A DNA stretch of 64,000 bases from Mastigamoeba balamuthi (GCA_902651635.1 CACRSC010000004.1:474046-538045), one strand, 5' to 3'. Shown: positions 33,509-45,851, numbered from the stretch's first letter. The notes: generated by a model not told the origin, from the letters alone. Made by a program: numbers and translations.

Positions 33509-36500
33509 TCACTTGTTGCGGATGGCTGCGTGGGCTGCGGCAAGGCGAGCGGTGGGGATGCGGAACGCGCTGCACGAGACGTAGTCGAGCCCGATGATGT
33601 GGCACCACTCGATCGACGAGGGCTCGCCGCCGTGCTCGCCGCAGATGCCGACCTTGAGGTTGGGCCGCGTCTGGCGCCCCTCCTTGACGGCTATGTCCAT
33701 GACGCGGCCCACGCCCTCGCGGTCCAGGACCTCGAAGGGGTTGGCGTCGAGGATCTTGTTCTCGATGTACTTGGGGATGAACTTCTGCTCGACGTCCTCG
33801 CGGCTGTACGAGAACGTCCCCTGCGTCAGGTCGTTGGTCCCGAACGAGAAGAACTCGCTCAGCGTCGCGATCTTGCCCGCCGTCATCGCCGCGCGGACGC
33901 ACTCGATCATGCTGCCGTACTTGAACGGCACCTTGACGCCGCTCTCGGCCTCGACCTGAGCCGCGACGGGGTCGATGACCTTGTCCTTCATGAACTGCAG
34001 CTCGCGCAGCTCGGTGACGTTGGGCAGCATGATCTCGACGTGGAACTCCACGCCCTCCTTGGTCAGTATCGCCCCGGCCTCGATGATGGCGCGGATCTGC
34101 ATCTCGTAGATCTCGGGGTGCGTGACGCCCAGGCGGATGCCGCGGTGGCCGATCATGGGGTTGACCTCCATCAGCTCCTTGACCTTGCGCAGGACCTTGT
34201 CCTTGGGCGCGATCTCCTCCTCGCTGGCCCCCTTGAGCTTCATCTCGTAGATCTCGCGCAGGACCACCTCGAGGCTCGGCAGGAACTCGTGCAGCGGCGG
34301 GTCCAGCAGGCGCACCGTCACGGGCAGCGGCGACATCACGCGCAGTATGTCGACAAAGTCCTGGCGCTGAAGGACCAGCAGCTTGTTCAGGTGCTCCTTG
34401 CGCTCCTCCAGCGTCGCCGCCATGATCATGTCGACCACGATCGGCAGGCGGTCCACCGCGTTGAACATGCGCTCCGTGCGGACCAGCCCGATGCCCTGCG
34501 CCCCGAACTCGCGGGCCTTCTTGGCCCCCTCGGGGGTGTCGGCGTTGGCGCGCACGCCGAGCCTGCGGGCCTCGTCGGCCCACGTGAGCAGCGTGCCGAA
34601 GTCGCCGCTGACCCCGGGGTCGACCAGCGGGGCGGCGCCGTCGTAGACCATGCCCGACGTGCCGTCGATGGTGATGATGTCGCCCTCGTGCAGCGTCTTG
34701 TCGCCGATGACCGCGAGCTTCTGGTGCACGTCGACGCGGATGTCCTCGGCGCCCGACACGCACGGCTTGCCCATGCCGCGGGCGACGACGGCCGCGTGCG
34801 ACGTCTTGCCGCCGCGGCTCGTCAGGATGCCCTGCGCGACGAAGAAGCCGTGGATGTCCTCGGGCTTGGTCTCCTCGCGGACGAGGATGACCTTCTTGCC
34901 CTGCTTGGACTGCTCGACGGCGTCGTCGGCGTCGAACACGGCCGCCCCGACGGCAGCGCCGGGCGACGCGTTGAGGCCCTTGGCCAGCGGCTTGCCCTTC
35001 CAGTTGCCGTCGATGCCCTTGTGCAGGAGCTGGTCGACCATGTCGGGCTTGAGGCGCAGGATGGCCTGCTCCTTGGTGATGAGGCCCTGGCCGAACATCT
35101 CGACGCTCGTGCGGACCGTCGCGTGCGCGTTCATCTTGCCGTTGCGCGTCTGCAGCATGTAGAGCTTGCCCTTCTCGATGGTGAACTCAAAGTCCTGGAC
35201 CTCCTTGAAGTACCCCTCGAGCTTGGCGCGGATGTCCTCGAGCTGCTTGTACGCCCCGGGCAGGTCCGCGTCGCTCTCCATCTCGCGGATGGCCTTGGGC
35301 GTGCGGATGCCCGCGACGACGTCCTCGCCCTGCGCGTTGGTCAGGTACTCGCCGAAGAACACGTTCTCCCCGGTGCCCGGGTCGCGCGTGAAGGCCACGC
35401 CCGTCGCCGAGTCGTTGCCCATGTTGCCGTAGACCATCGCCACGACGTTGACGGCCGTCCCGTCGGCCATCTCGGGCGTGATCTTGAACTCCTTGCGGTA
35501 GTCGACGGCCCTGCGGCCCATCCACGACCCGAACACGGCCTTGAGGGCCGTCTCGAGCTGCACGTACGGGTCGCGGGGGAACGCGTTGCTCGTGGCCTTC
35601 TCGGTGATGCCCACGAACTCCTTGGCGAGGCCCTCGAGGTCGCAGGCCGAGAGCTCCGTGTCGAGCTTGACGCCGCGGGCGGCCTTGAGCCCGTCCATGG
35701 CCTTGGAGTAGAGCTCGTCGTCGACGCCCAGCGCGATCTTGCCGAAGAGCGAGACGAAGCGCCTGTACGAGTCCCACGCGAACCGCTCGTTGCCCGTCTG
35801 CGCGGCGATGCCCTTGACCGTCTCCTCGTTCAGCCCCAGGTTCAGGATCGTGTCCATCATCCCAGGCATCGACATGGCCGCCCCGGACCTATTTTGTTCC
35901 GCGGACACGTAAACATGAGAGGGGGGGGGCGAATTCAACAGGGAAAAACGGGGCTTGGGAAACCGTCTCTGCGGTCTCTGCGGGACGCGAAGGGACAGGG
36001 GCTCACCTGACGGAGACGAGCAGCGGGTTCGAGGGGTCGCCGAACTTGCGGCCGGTCTTGCGCTCGATGTAGGCCATCTGCGAGCGCACCTCCTCGAGCA
36101 CCTCGGGCTTGATCGTCTTGCCGTTGGCGTAGTACAGCTTGCACTGCTCCGTCGTCACCGTGAACCCTGGTGGCAGGGGGCGGCAAGGGGACCCACGTCA
36201 GGCATGGCAGGAGGGCGAAATTCCCCCAGGAATCAAATTCAAAATTCAAATTGAATCCGAAATGCTATTTATAGCAGCGACACCCAGCCAGCCGTGGGCT
36301 CCGGAGGGGAACCGAGAGGGCACGATGGCCACGCACCGGGAGGCACGGGCAGCCCGATCTGGGTCATCTGGCAGAGGCCTGCGCCCTTGCCGCCGAGCAG
36401 CTTCTTGTTCTTGCCGTCGCCCTCCTCGAACGTGTACGTGGGCTTGCTGGGGCTGGCGATGGCGCTGCCCCCGCTGCCCGCGTTCACGAGCCTCTCGGCC

Positions 36501-36517
36501 CCCAACGTGCTTCCCAT
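33509..36517 (-). CDS. PPDK: Pyruvate, phosphate dikinase
   Basis: Three exons: about 36517-36340, about 36164-36008 and about 35894-33509; about 910 residues, full family length. Exon 1 has TYTFEEGDGKNKKLLGGKGA and QIGLPVPPG, exon 2 GFTVTTEQCKLYYANGKTI, and exon 3 the rest: SMPGMMDTILNLGLN, FERFAWDSYRR-like NERFAWDSYRRFV, the phospho-histidine site GGKTSHAAVVARGMGKPCV, and the PEP/pyruvate domain with SFGTNDLTQ and the catalytic GICGEHGG. The enzyme interconverts PEP, AMP and PPi with pyruvate, ATP and phosphate, giving extra ATP in anaerobic glycolysis. No targeting peptide is evident, so it is likely cytosolic. A further in-frame ATG 48 nt upstream (36565) would add 16 residues. A long opposite-strand open frame here is a shadow. 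Confidence 0.97.
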
Positions 36518-37032
36518 CCTGTGAGCGGTCGCGGGTGGTGCCTGCAGGCTGCCTTCACAACTCACGAAGTCTGTGTCGGTGCTCCTCCCTTATTGCGTGT
36601 GACGTTGAAGATACGAAAAGGAGAATCTCACGATGGATCTTATTAGCTATAAATAGTATCAATTGATTATCCGGAAGAAAAATAGCCAAAGGCAATGCCT
36701 CAGAAGCTTCCAGATAGAGTGCATTGCTGATTGCACGTAGGGTTGGTGACCCGTTCATGATGAATACTAAACGAGAATACCTTTGCATTCAATGAAGCAA
36801 TGTGGCAGACAGACAGTTCTGATGACCTGCACCACGCACGTTGTGAATGAATGAGCTACTACGGAGACATCCCCGCAGTGCCCACAATTACACCCAATGC
36901 TGTAGCAGTGTCTTTGACCCTGTGCAACGAAGTTGTAGCAGACACCATGAGACGTGACCGTCCAACTGTGACGTGACGTTGCGCAGACAGCATTTATTAA
37001 GGGAGGGCTTGCGTTGGGGGAGCGCTGCCCTC
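36518..37032. other. 515-bp low-GC gap upstream of PPDK
   Basis: This is the 5' flank of PPDK and the 3' flank of ELOF1, both on the minus strand. It is markedly A+T richer than the genes and carries AGCTATAAATAGTATCAATTG at about 36646-36666, a TATA-like word, and GAAGATACG at 36608-36616. A C-box-like ATGATGA (36757) and a CTGA (36819) are present but no stem supports a small RNA. No coding frame was seen. Confidence 0.35.
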
Positions 37033-37649
37033 TCAGTCAGCGCCAGCGTCGTCGTCGTCCTCCTCGCCGTCCTGGTCGTAGAAGTCGTCCTCGTCCTCGT
37101 CGTCGGCCGCTGCCGAGCGCCTCCCGCGGACCACCGTCGCTCTCGGCGCGGGCTCGAGCACGGGGTCCAGCACGCTGTCGTCCGTCCTGCCGCCGCCGCG
37201 CGTGATGGTGGCGCGGGGCTGCGGGGCCGCTGCGGCCGCCTCGCCGTCGTCGGCCTCGGGGTTGACGCCGCGGTTGAGCTCCGTGGCCTCGTCGATCCAC
37301 TCGTAGTACACGTCGATGCCCTCGGTCAGCGGGTCCTTGACCTGCGTCGAGTACTCCACGTCGCACATGTTGCAGTGCAGCGTCCCCGTGCTCGACGACT
37401 TGTCGCTGTGGGGGGTTTTCAAAAGGCGATGGCGTAAATGCACATTCAAAAAAATGGCGCACGCCACGGGGGAAAAAAGTGCGCAAGCGCGCGCGGGAAA
37501 AGCAGAGGGGGCGGCCAGAGGGCGGGGGGCACGGACAGCTTGAAGGTGACAGTGCCCTCGTGGTTGCAGAAAGGGCAGTCGAACATGGTGGCCAGCTTTG
37601 CCCGCACGCGCCGTGGCGGCGGCTTGCGCGCCTTCTTCCTCTTGCCCAT
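37033..37649 (-). CDS. ELOF1: Transcription elongation factor ELOF1 with acidic tail
   Basis: Two exons: about 37649-37540 and about 37406-37033. The protein begins MGKRKKARKPPPRRVRAKLA, the basic N-terminus of Elf1, then FDCPFCNHEGTVTFKL and LHCNMCDVEYS, giving the four zinc cysteines (CxxC...CxxC). DVYYEWIDEATELN closes the domain, matching the human DVYSDWIDACEAAN. ELOF1 binds RNA polymerase II and helps it through nucleosomes and in transcription-coupled repair. The ~80 residue core is extended by about 80 more, ending with an Asp/Glu-rich tail (DDEDEDDFYDQDGEEDDDD), as seen in plants and fungi with acidic tails. Confidence 0.93.
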
Positions 37650-37744
37650 TGGACTTCTGGATACTTCTCTGATTTTTTCGCGAGATATTTCCGGGAGCGA
37701 GAGATCCCGCAATCACCACCAGAAGAAGAATCGGGCTTGGGCCG
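37650..37744. promoter_or_regulatory. 95-bp divergent promoter ELOF1 / EFCAB9-like
   Basis: Only 95 bp lie between the two start codons. The centre reads TTCGCGAGATATTTCCGGGAG (37677-37697), the best example of the GATATTTCC element in the window. It must serve both genes. Confidence 0.6.
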
Positions 37745-38484
37745 ATGCGTGTGCTGTCTCCCGTGTTGACGAGTCTGCACCTGGACCCGCACAGGGCGCT
37801 GCTCAGTGCCCGCAACGTGCAGGTGCTCAAGTGCCTGTTCGACGCCATGGACGCCGGGGCCCACCGCGCCCTCGACGACGTGCAGTTCGTGTCGTGGCTG
37901 CGCCTCGCCACGGATCTCACCGACAAACACGCGTACCGGCTCTTCGACGTCTTCGACACCGACAAGAGCGGCCTCATCGATTTCTCCGAGTTCTACTTCC
38001 TCTGCTGCATGCTCATAGCGGTCAAGGTCAATTGAACTCCCGAAAAAGCCGTCGGAGATTCGTTGCACCTACGCTTGCGAGCCGTGTAGGACGGGCAGGC
38101 GTCGAAGAAGAGGTTTCTGTTCAAGCACGGCAAGACGTGCTTCGAGCTGCTCGACGAGGACGGCAGCGGGACGGTCAGCCAGCGCGAGTTCGAGGTCTTT
38201 GGCTACATCTTCGACTACAGCCCGCAGTCCATCCGCGAGATCTTCCGGGAGTTTGATGTCACTGGAGACCACGTAACCTCCTCGGTTTCCAGTTGCCGGA
38301 TCTGACGCTAAGCCTGCAGCTGCTGGACTACGCCGAGTACCGTATGTACACGTTCGCCTGCCTGGAGATGCAGGAGAAGATGCAGGGCGGCGCCCCCGTG
38401 GTGTCCACAGCGCATCCCATCCGCAGGCTCGTCGACGTGGCCCGCGAGTGGGTTCTGAGGCTGTTCACCGACCCCACGATGTGA
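37745..38484 (+). CDS. EFCAB9-like EF-hand protein
   Basis: Three exons: 37745 to about 38028, about 38091-38272 and about 38319-38484; about 210 residues. It starts MRVLSPVLTSLHLDPHRALL and continues LSARNVQVLKCLFDAMDAGA, HRALDDVQFVSWLRLATDLT, which track human EFCAB9 (LLSVRNVKALVEYF...HFLHHVTDL). EF-hand 1 is DTDKSGLIDFSEF, EF-hand 2 DEDGSGTVSQREF, and a third degenerate one is FDVTGDHLLDYAEY, split by an intron at DH. EFCAB9 is a calcium and pH sensor of the CatSper channel in sperm flagella. In this protist it would be expected in the cilium, in line with IFT74 and the RCK kinase nearby. Other flagellar calmodulin-like proteins are the main alternative. Confidence 0.7.
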
Positions 38485-38616
38485 CCCGATCTGTTCCCCC
38501 ACTAGAAAGAAATAAAGAAAATAAAAAATCTGACGTTTCCGCGGAGAAACCCCCGCCGATGACGTGAGTGGATTTTCAGTTGTGGTGTTCCTGAATTTTC
38601 TGTGCGAGAGCGGGGG

Positions 38617-40889
38617 ATGCGACGCGCGCTCGTCCTCGTCCTGGTCACCCTGGCGCTCTCTGCGTCGGCGGCGCGCTACCACGACGCCCGCCCGTCCCTG
38701 GCGCGCCGCCTGGCGGACGCAGCGCTCGCCCTTCCCTCGTCGTCCTCGCCGGCGTTGGGGGCGCCCCGCATAGTCCCCAACGCCCGCCCGTGCCTGCGCG
38801 GGGCGCACTCGTGGCCCTGGTGGTGCATCGACCTCGAGGTCCCCCTGGACCACTTCAACACCTCCGACCCGCGCCGAATCAACGTAGATTCCCGCATCTT
38901 CTCGGTGCGCCCAAATATCTCACTCTTTTCCAACCGCAGGTCGTCTTCATGGTCCTCCCGGCCACTGGCTCGCCGAGCGAGCGCAAGGGCACCCTGCTGA
39001 TGGCGCAGGGCGGCCCGGGCGTCGTGGCGCACTCGCGCGCAGCCATCGTGGCGGCCAGCCTGCCGCGCGAGGTCCGCGCGGCGTTCGACGTTGTGCTGAT
39101 GGACCAGCGCGGTGTCGGGTGGTCCTGCGGCCTCTGGTGCCCCTCCGCCGCCACTCGCTACACGCTGGCCGCCTCCTCAGCGGAGAACGCGAGCGACCAG
39201 AGCGCCGCAGCGCGCGCGTTTGCGTCCGATTGCGTCGCGAGCCTCGCCAACGAGTCGGCCAACGAGACGTGCATCGTCAACTCGAGCGACAGCCTGCAGG
39301 AGCAGCTGGAGGCCGTCCTCGAGCACGCGGGCACATCCCAGGCGGCGGAGGACTTCGAGATGTTCGTCCTGAACGCGGGAGAGGCCCTCGGGGAGCTGTG
39401 GGTCTACGGCAGGAGCTACGGCACGCAGCTCGTGCAGCACTACGCGGCAGCGCATCCGCAGAGGATCGCGGGCGCAGTGCTCGACTGCCCCGTGGACGCG
39501 GCCTCGGGCCTAGACGAGTTCTATGCAGAAGAGGTTGCCGCGCTTCGCCACACAGTCTCGGAGCTCGAGCGGTGGTGCGTCTCGTCGACCGACTGCCGCA
39601 GGGACGTGTGCCCGCACGGCGACTGCACCGGGCTGTTCTCCCGCCTTCTGCGCGACCTCCGCTCGAGGAGGGGCTCTGTGAGCAGAGTCGCGTTCCCCAA
39701 GGCGACGAGCGACAGGTGGATGACCGAATGGAGGCCCGTGAGGCCCTGGCACGCGGAGCACGCCGCCATAAACCTCATGTACTCGAGGACCGAGCGCGCG
39801 CTTCTTATGCGCTCTATTGCCGCCTACACGCGCGACGGCACGCTGCTGCCGATGATGCGCTGGTTCTACGCGTCATCCGGTATCAACGGATCGACCCTCG
39901 CGCCCATCTCGCGCAGCACGGACCCCTCGGACAGCGGCTTCTCTTCTGCCGCGTTCAATGCGATCGACGCCAACGACTACGGGGCGTTTTTCGGCGAGGG
40001 CGACGGCGACGCTCGTTCAGGGAAGGTGCTCGCGCTCGCGAAGGAGCTCGCGGGCGACTTCGAGAGCGTTGTGATGGAGCGCCTGCCGTACGCGTATATG
40101 CGCCCCGAGACGTACTCGCCGCCCCGCCGATCGCCATATCTACGGTCGTCGGGGTTCCCCGTCCTCATCGTGACCTCGGACGTCGATCCCGCCACGCCGC
40201 ACGTGCAGGGGGTCCGCCTGTGGAGGACCGCGAGGAACGGGCATCTGCTCGTCCAGGAGGGTGGCGACCACTCGATGTACCTCAGTAGCGGGTTTTCTTG
40301 CGTCGACAAGACTGTGACGGAGTTCCTGCTCAGCGGGTCTCTGCCGACGGGCGGCAAGACAACGTGCAGGGCCGATGCCCCCGTCGAGGGCTACACGCCC
40401 CTGTCGGAGCCCAAGGCATCCAAGTACGAGTCAGCGCTCGACGCCCTCGTGGCGTTCGACGTCGAGGTGCACCACCTCCCCGAGCTGCTCTTCCGCCCCT
40501 CGGGCTCCGCCGGGCAGCCCGCGTCCGTCCGCGTCGGCTGCGACTACGGCGGCGGGGTCGTCGTGGAGGACAGAGGGGGCAGTGTGGCCTTCGCTTTCGA
40601 GTCATGCTCGCTGATCAAGGGGATGTCGATCAGCGGCTCTGGATTGGAGTACTCGAGGTCCGTGAGCCTCAACGTGACCATGGGCGGGTACTGGCAGGGC
40701 GGGGTCTCGTACAGGAGGAACTCCGGGGGAGCCCTCATCGTGGCCGGCACTCCCCGCAGCAGGCACGAGAGGAACGCGCGGATACTCGCGGGCGTGTCGT
40801 TTGCCTGCGGTGGCGTGGCCCTCCTTGTGCTGGCGCTCATCACCTCGAAGCTGCTCCGCAAGCGTGGGGACAGCGCCCACGATTTCTGA
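38617..40889 (+). CDS. Secreted or membrane-anchored S33-type alpha/beta hydrolase
   Basis: Two exons: 38617-38886 and 38941-40889; about 740 residues. A signal peptide (ALVLVLVTLALSASA) is followed by CIDLEVPLDHFN, typical of tripeptidyl-aminopeptidase-like members of family S33. The catalytic triad can be seen: LWVYGRSYGTQ (nucleophile Ser), IVTSDVDPATP (Asp) and EGGDHSMYLS (His). MAQGGPG forms the oxyanion hole and MDQRGVGWS the strand before it. After the hydrolase domain there is a ~150 residue region, then a transmembrane helix (ILAGVSFACGGVALLVLALI) and a short basic tail. N-glycosylation motifs (NAS, NES, NSS) are frequent. It probably trims peptides outside the cell or in a lysosome-like vesicle. 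Confidence 0.85.
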
Positions 40890-41092
40890 GGAACACACAC
40901 ACGCACATCGACGCCTTAATTAAGTGACGTACCCTTCCCGCTGGCAAATGGCTGTACAAATAACAGTTCAACAATTCCTCCGAGCAACTGGTGTGGGGGC
41001 TTCGTGTTGCGCATCGAAGAGCAATTGATTTCGTCACTCCCTGGGATTCATGTGTTGAGCTCAGGATATTTATCTGCTTGAAAATCAGATCA

Positions 41093-43914
41093 ATGAAGCG
41101 CTCCGACGGGTGGGGTCAGCAGTGGGGCGGGCGCGACACGCCGCCGCCCAAGCGCGGCCGCTGGGGCCAGCAAGACATTAGCACGCCGCAGCCCCAGGGC
41201 CCCGGCCACCTGCCGCCGTACCAGGTGAACTGGCCCGACGTCGTCGTCCTCTCCGAGGCCGAGCGCGAGCGCAGGCCCATGTGGATCACCCCCGACGGCC
41301 GCATCTACCTAGAGAGCTTCAGCCCGCTCTACCGCGAGGCCTACGACTTCCTCATCGCCGTGGCGAACCCCATCAGCAGGTCACAACTCACCTTTTTTCA
41401 ATTTGCCGCTGGGTCTCAATTGAATTGGGATCGTGCGCGGCATTAAAATGAATGCACCGCCAGGCCGAAGTACGTGCAGGAGTACGAGATGAACGCGTAC
41501 TCGCTGTTCGGGGCGGTGTCTGTGGGGCTGACGGCGGACGAGATCGTGCAGGGCCTGCGGGACCTGAGCAAGACAGAGCTCCCCGAGCAGGTCGAGTCCT
41601 TTGTGCGGAGCAGCACAGCCGAGTACGGCAAGGTCAAGATCGTCCTGCGCAACAGCAAGTTCTGGCTCTCGGGGTACGCCGTGCCCGTCATGAAGACGCT
41701 CGTCACCGACGCCGAGCTCCGCGAGTGCCTCGTGGACCCGCACGGCTGCGACACTGCGCTCCTCGCGCCGCCTTCTGCTGTGCTGCCGGCTGCTGGCTCT
41801 GCAGCGTCGGCCCAGTCGATGCAGGGCGACGACGAGGAAGAGAAGATCGCCCCCGCCTACTACTTCGAGATCCTCCCCGGCAGAGTGGCGGTCAGTAGCA
41901 GATGCTCGGGGAGCACTAAGGGGGCGTGCCAACTAAGCTCCGCGACGGACAGATCGTGAGGAAGCGCTGTGCGGAGCTCAAGTGGCCGGCGCTCGACGAG
42001 TACGACTTCCGGAACGACGAGTCGACGCCGTCCATCAACATGGACCTCAAGCCAACGACGGCCGTGCGGAGCTACCAGCAGAAGTCGCTCCAGAAGATGC
42101 TGGGAAACGGCAGAGCCCAGTCGGGGCTGATCGTCCTCGCCTGTGGCGCCGGGAAGACCCTCGTCGGCATCACCGCCACCGCCTCGATCAAGAAGCCCAC
42201 GTTGTGCCTGTGCACCAACTCGTTCGTGGGACTCTTGTTGCGTCCTATCTGCCTGTGTTTGACGTGCCTGTTCAGGTTCTCGTGCAAGCAGTGGGCTGAC
42301 CAGTACATGTTCTTCAGCACTCTGCCCGAATCGCAGATTTCACTGTTCACGTCGCAGTCGAAGGATGTGGTATGCTAACTGCCCTCTCTTCCTGCATCTT
42401 GCCAACACTTAAGCTAGAGGGACCCCGCGACGACCTCGCTCACGGTCACTACGTACAACATGCTGACGTACCGCGGGCACCGCAGCGAGAAGACGAACAA
42501 GATCATGCAATGTACGGTCCTGTTCCTGACTGGCTGGAGTGCTGACCCTGAGATCAGCGATCGGGGGCCGCGACTGGGGGCTTCTCGTGATGGACGAGGT
42601 TCACGTCGTTCCTGCCGACACGTTCAAGAACGTGCTAGAGGTTGTGAGGGCGCACTGCAAGCTCGGGCTCACAGGTATTGCTTACGCGCTAGCCGCCTCA
42701 AGCCCCTGACACACACCGGCTCAGCTACACTGCTTCGAGAGGACGACAAGATCGGCGACCTGAACTTCCTCATCGGCCCGAAGCTCTACGAGGCAAACTG
42801 GCTGGACCTTGTGAGCGCAGGCTACCTCGCGCGCGTCCAGTGCGTTGAGGTGTGGTGCAAAATGCCGTCGGACTGGTATGAGACGTACCTTGCCAAGGAG
42901 GATCGCTCGTATGTGCCCTTTCAATGCCAACTGGGCTGCCTGTCTCACGAGCCGCCAGGCTGAGGAACATCTTGTACGTGATGAACCCGACCAAGATCCA
43001 AATGACGCAGGCCCTCGTCAACTTCCATTCGGAGAGGTTCGCGTCACACCTTGGCAATACCTATTCTCACGGCAAATGAGCAGAGGAGACAAAATCCTCA
43101 TCTTCTGTGACTACACGTGGCCGCTGGAGATGTACGCCAACTGGTTCCACATCCCGTTCATCTACGGAAAGACGTCCGAGGCCGAGCGCCGCGAGTGGCT
43201 GGCCAGATTCAAGACAGACCCGAACGTCAAGGTTCTGATGCTCTCGCGAGTCGGAGACAACTCCATAGATCTCCCCGAGGCGTCTGTCCTCATCCAGATC
43301 TCTGCGATGTACGGATCTCGTAGGCAAGAGGCGCAGCGACTGGGTGCGACGTTCCTCTGCCCCTTCGGCTGCTCACCGCTGGGGCTTTATCAGGGCGCAT
43401 TCTGCGACCGAAGCCCAAGTGCAGCGACGAGTTCAACGCGTACTTCTATTCGTTGGTCTCGACGGACACATCGGAGATGTACTACGCGGCTAAGAGGCAG
43501 CAGTTTCTTGTGGACCAGGGCTACAGTTTCAAGGTACGCGTTGCCAACGGTTCTGACTCGCCCTGACGACGGTGTTCTAGATCGTCGAGGATCTGCTGCA
43601 GGAGATACCCGTGGGGAAGCCCGGCACAGAGATTCTGTTCGGGGACACCAAGAACCAGCAGAACCTTCTGGCACAGGTCGTGGAGCGCTCTCAGTCAGCC
43701 GAGGACGGAGGTCTCGGAATGGACGACAGCCTCGGCTGGGCGGACGAGGAGGAGGACGACGGCGCGGACGCTGCGCCGCAGATGCACGTCCAAGTCCGTC
43801 GTGGCGCAGGTAAACAGTGCGTCGCCTGTCATTCTCTTAGCCATGCAATCAGGCTCGATGGGGGACCTCTCGGGAGCCGGCGCGTGGTCGTACAGCGAAG
43901 TGAAAAGAACGTGA
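41093..43914 (+). CDS. ERCC3: TFIIH helicase subunit XPB/ERCC3
   Basis: About ten exons; the start is [10 protein letters not shown] after GGATATTTATC upstream. Recognisable blocks are [50 protein letters not shown], Walker [31 protein letters not shown] (DEVH box), [20 protein letters not shown] with the XPB RED motif, [68 protein letters not shown] (motif VI) and [19 protein letters not shown]. The final small exon gives [20 protein letters not shown], akin to the human C-terminus. XPB is the ATPase that opens promoter DNA in TFIIH and acts in nucleotide excision repair. No missing motif was found. Confidence 0.95.
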
Positions 43915-44006
43915 GAAGGCAAGGAGCAACAGCGGTGGCTGGCGGAGAAACACTCTGTTCCCTGTTCTCCCTATTTACAGCCCTGATCAGCGGCTCGGGT
44001 CAGGAT

Positions 44007-45851
44007 TCAGAACTCAACCTCGAGCGACAGGATTGCGACACCTATGACCGTGATCACTATGGGTACCAGTTTGTAAGCGAAGAAAGTGAACCAGGTGTCC
44101 TCGGCAATGCGGAAGATGAACTCCATGAGGAGGACAAAGAGCGGACTAGCCGAGGCAATACTCGACACGATTGCCGCTGGCAGGTTGGACATAGCAACCG
44201 TCAGGGCGAGGTAGGACAGGATCATGAACGACTCGCTGATAATAGGCCAGTACCAGTTCATCTTAAACTCCTCGACGAAGAACTTCCTGGCATGCGGAAG
44301 CACCAGAATGCCGACGAAGACGAGCCCGTACGTCGCGTAGCTGATGCCGCTGACGGCGATGGGGTGGAGGTTGTCCGTCGACAGCTTCGTCATGAACTCG
44401 CTGCCTCCGAGCGTCAGGACGAGAGGAACCATGAGCAGCATCGTCTTGCGCTGATTGCGGTATTTCCTCTGGCCCTTCTTCAGCTTGTGCACTTTCTTCG
44501 GCTTCTCGATCTCTGGAGGCCTCTCCCTCGTGCTCGGCGGAGAGTTTGGCATCGCCGTGCTCTGCGGCTTCCTGTCGTTCTCCTGCGACTCGCAGTTGGC
44601 CTTGTCCTCGTTTTTCTTCAGTTCGGCATCTTTCGGTGTGCTGCCCATCTCCTTCGTCCTGCCATCCCTGGGAGTGTCTGGCGGTGGAACCAGCAACGGA
44701 GGTATCGCAACAGACGCGCTAGGGCCGACGCTATCGGTTGACGGGGACTTTGTAACAGGTGTGGCGCTGGGGTCCTTATTCGGGACTATCAGGACGGTGC
44801 TGAGCCCGGTCTGCTTTGCGGACCCCAGCTGTCTCTCGCGCATCTTCTTCTCCAGAGAGTCGAGCTTCATCGACGACTTGGTGCGATTGGAGCCCGAGAA
44901 CGACCTCACATGGCCAGCCTTCGTTGTGGGTGGCGCCCTCTCTGGGACCACATTCGGGAACGCCAGCGTAGTGCTTGTCCTGACCAGTCCAGGCTTCTTG
45001 GTCGACCCAGATAATGTCCTTCTCAGCCCGGGGCGCTCGGTAGGGTGCTGCATCTGTTGGAGCTGCTGCCTCTGCAGCTGCTGAAGCTGGTGGAGCTTCT
45101 GGAGCTCACGGGCGTCTGACACAGCGACGGTTCCCAGGGGGCAGTTCGACAGAGAGACGGGAACAGAGTCCTCAATCACCTCGGGGTGGACCATTCCTTG
45201 GAGCCTCCACCTCCGTATCGCCTCGTGGATGACAGGACCGGGGTTTACACTGAGAAGTACAGCACCCAGAATTGTAATCCCCACGCCAATGTACCCCAGC
45301 ACACCCAGGACCTCCTTGAGGATCACCGCGGACAAAAACACGATGAGCAGGGGGTAGGTGTTCCTGATCTGCGCGGTGAGCCTAAAAAGACGGTTGAAAA
45401 ACGCACTCGAGGCCAACCACACGAGACACATCCTCGCCTTCAAGCGAGAACACGTAGAACATTGTGGCTATGCCGAACAAAAGTCCCGCGAGCAGAGGCC
45501 ACACGATGTCCATCACGCCGACCCGCAGAGTCTCCCACCGCGTGACGCACACGCACAGGAGCCTGGGGAATCGCTTTAGTGCTATTTTTGGGACCCAGAA
45601 CTCGAGGGCAGCAATGCATGTATGGGGGTGTGTGCTGACCCGAGGGTGGTGTCCACGATTCCTATGAGGGCGACGTAGCTCTGCGTGTGCTTGACGCGGC
45701 CAGCGATGGCGACTTTGTCGATGATGTAAACGAAGCTGGTCAGCACGGGCACCGCGATCGTGCACGAGAAGGCAATTCCGCGATGTTCCCACCACTGCAG
45801 CGAGTCCTCTGGGCTGCTTGAGGCCCACCCGCTCTGTACCGATCCGCTCAT
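44007..45851 (-). CDS. EamA/DMT-type transporter with long cytosolic loop
   Basis: Three exons: 45851 to about 45642, about 45535-45425 and about 45387-44007. ATG 45851 gives MSGSVQSGWASSSPEDSLQW; an upstream ATG at 45893 is possible. The first half has FSCTIAVPVLTSFVYIIDK, VGVMDIVWPLLAGLLFGI and YPLLIVFLSAVILKEVLGVL, an EamA repeat. A loop of about 220 residues, rich in Ser, Pro, Gln and Lys (QLQQLQRQQLQQMQHPTERP), comes next, and the second repeat follows: GISYATYGLVFVGILVLP, ESFMILSYLALTVAMSNLPA, AIVSSIASASPLFVLLMEFI and LVPIVITVIGVAILSLEVEF. About ten membrane helices in all. The EamA superfamily moves metabolites or nucleotide sugars; the substrate cannot be told. The loop may be a phosphorylation site region. 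Confidence 0.75.

Noticed and set aside
33242-36010. A 922-codon open frame on the plus strand, opposite PPDK
   Set aside because: It is the mirror of the PPDK coding strand; high G/C in third positions removes stops on the other strand. Its product is low-complexity His/Asp/Val/Leu without any domain, while PPDK has full family motifs.
36757-36822. Possible C/D-box small RNA (ATGATGA at 36757, CTGA at 36819)
   Set aside because: The two boxes are well spaced, but no terminal stem longer than four base pairs was found and no target can be named.
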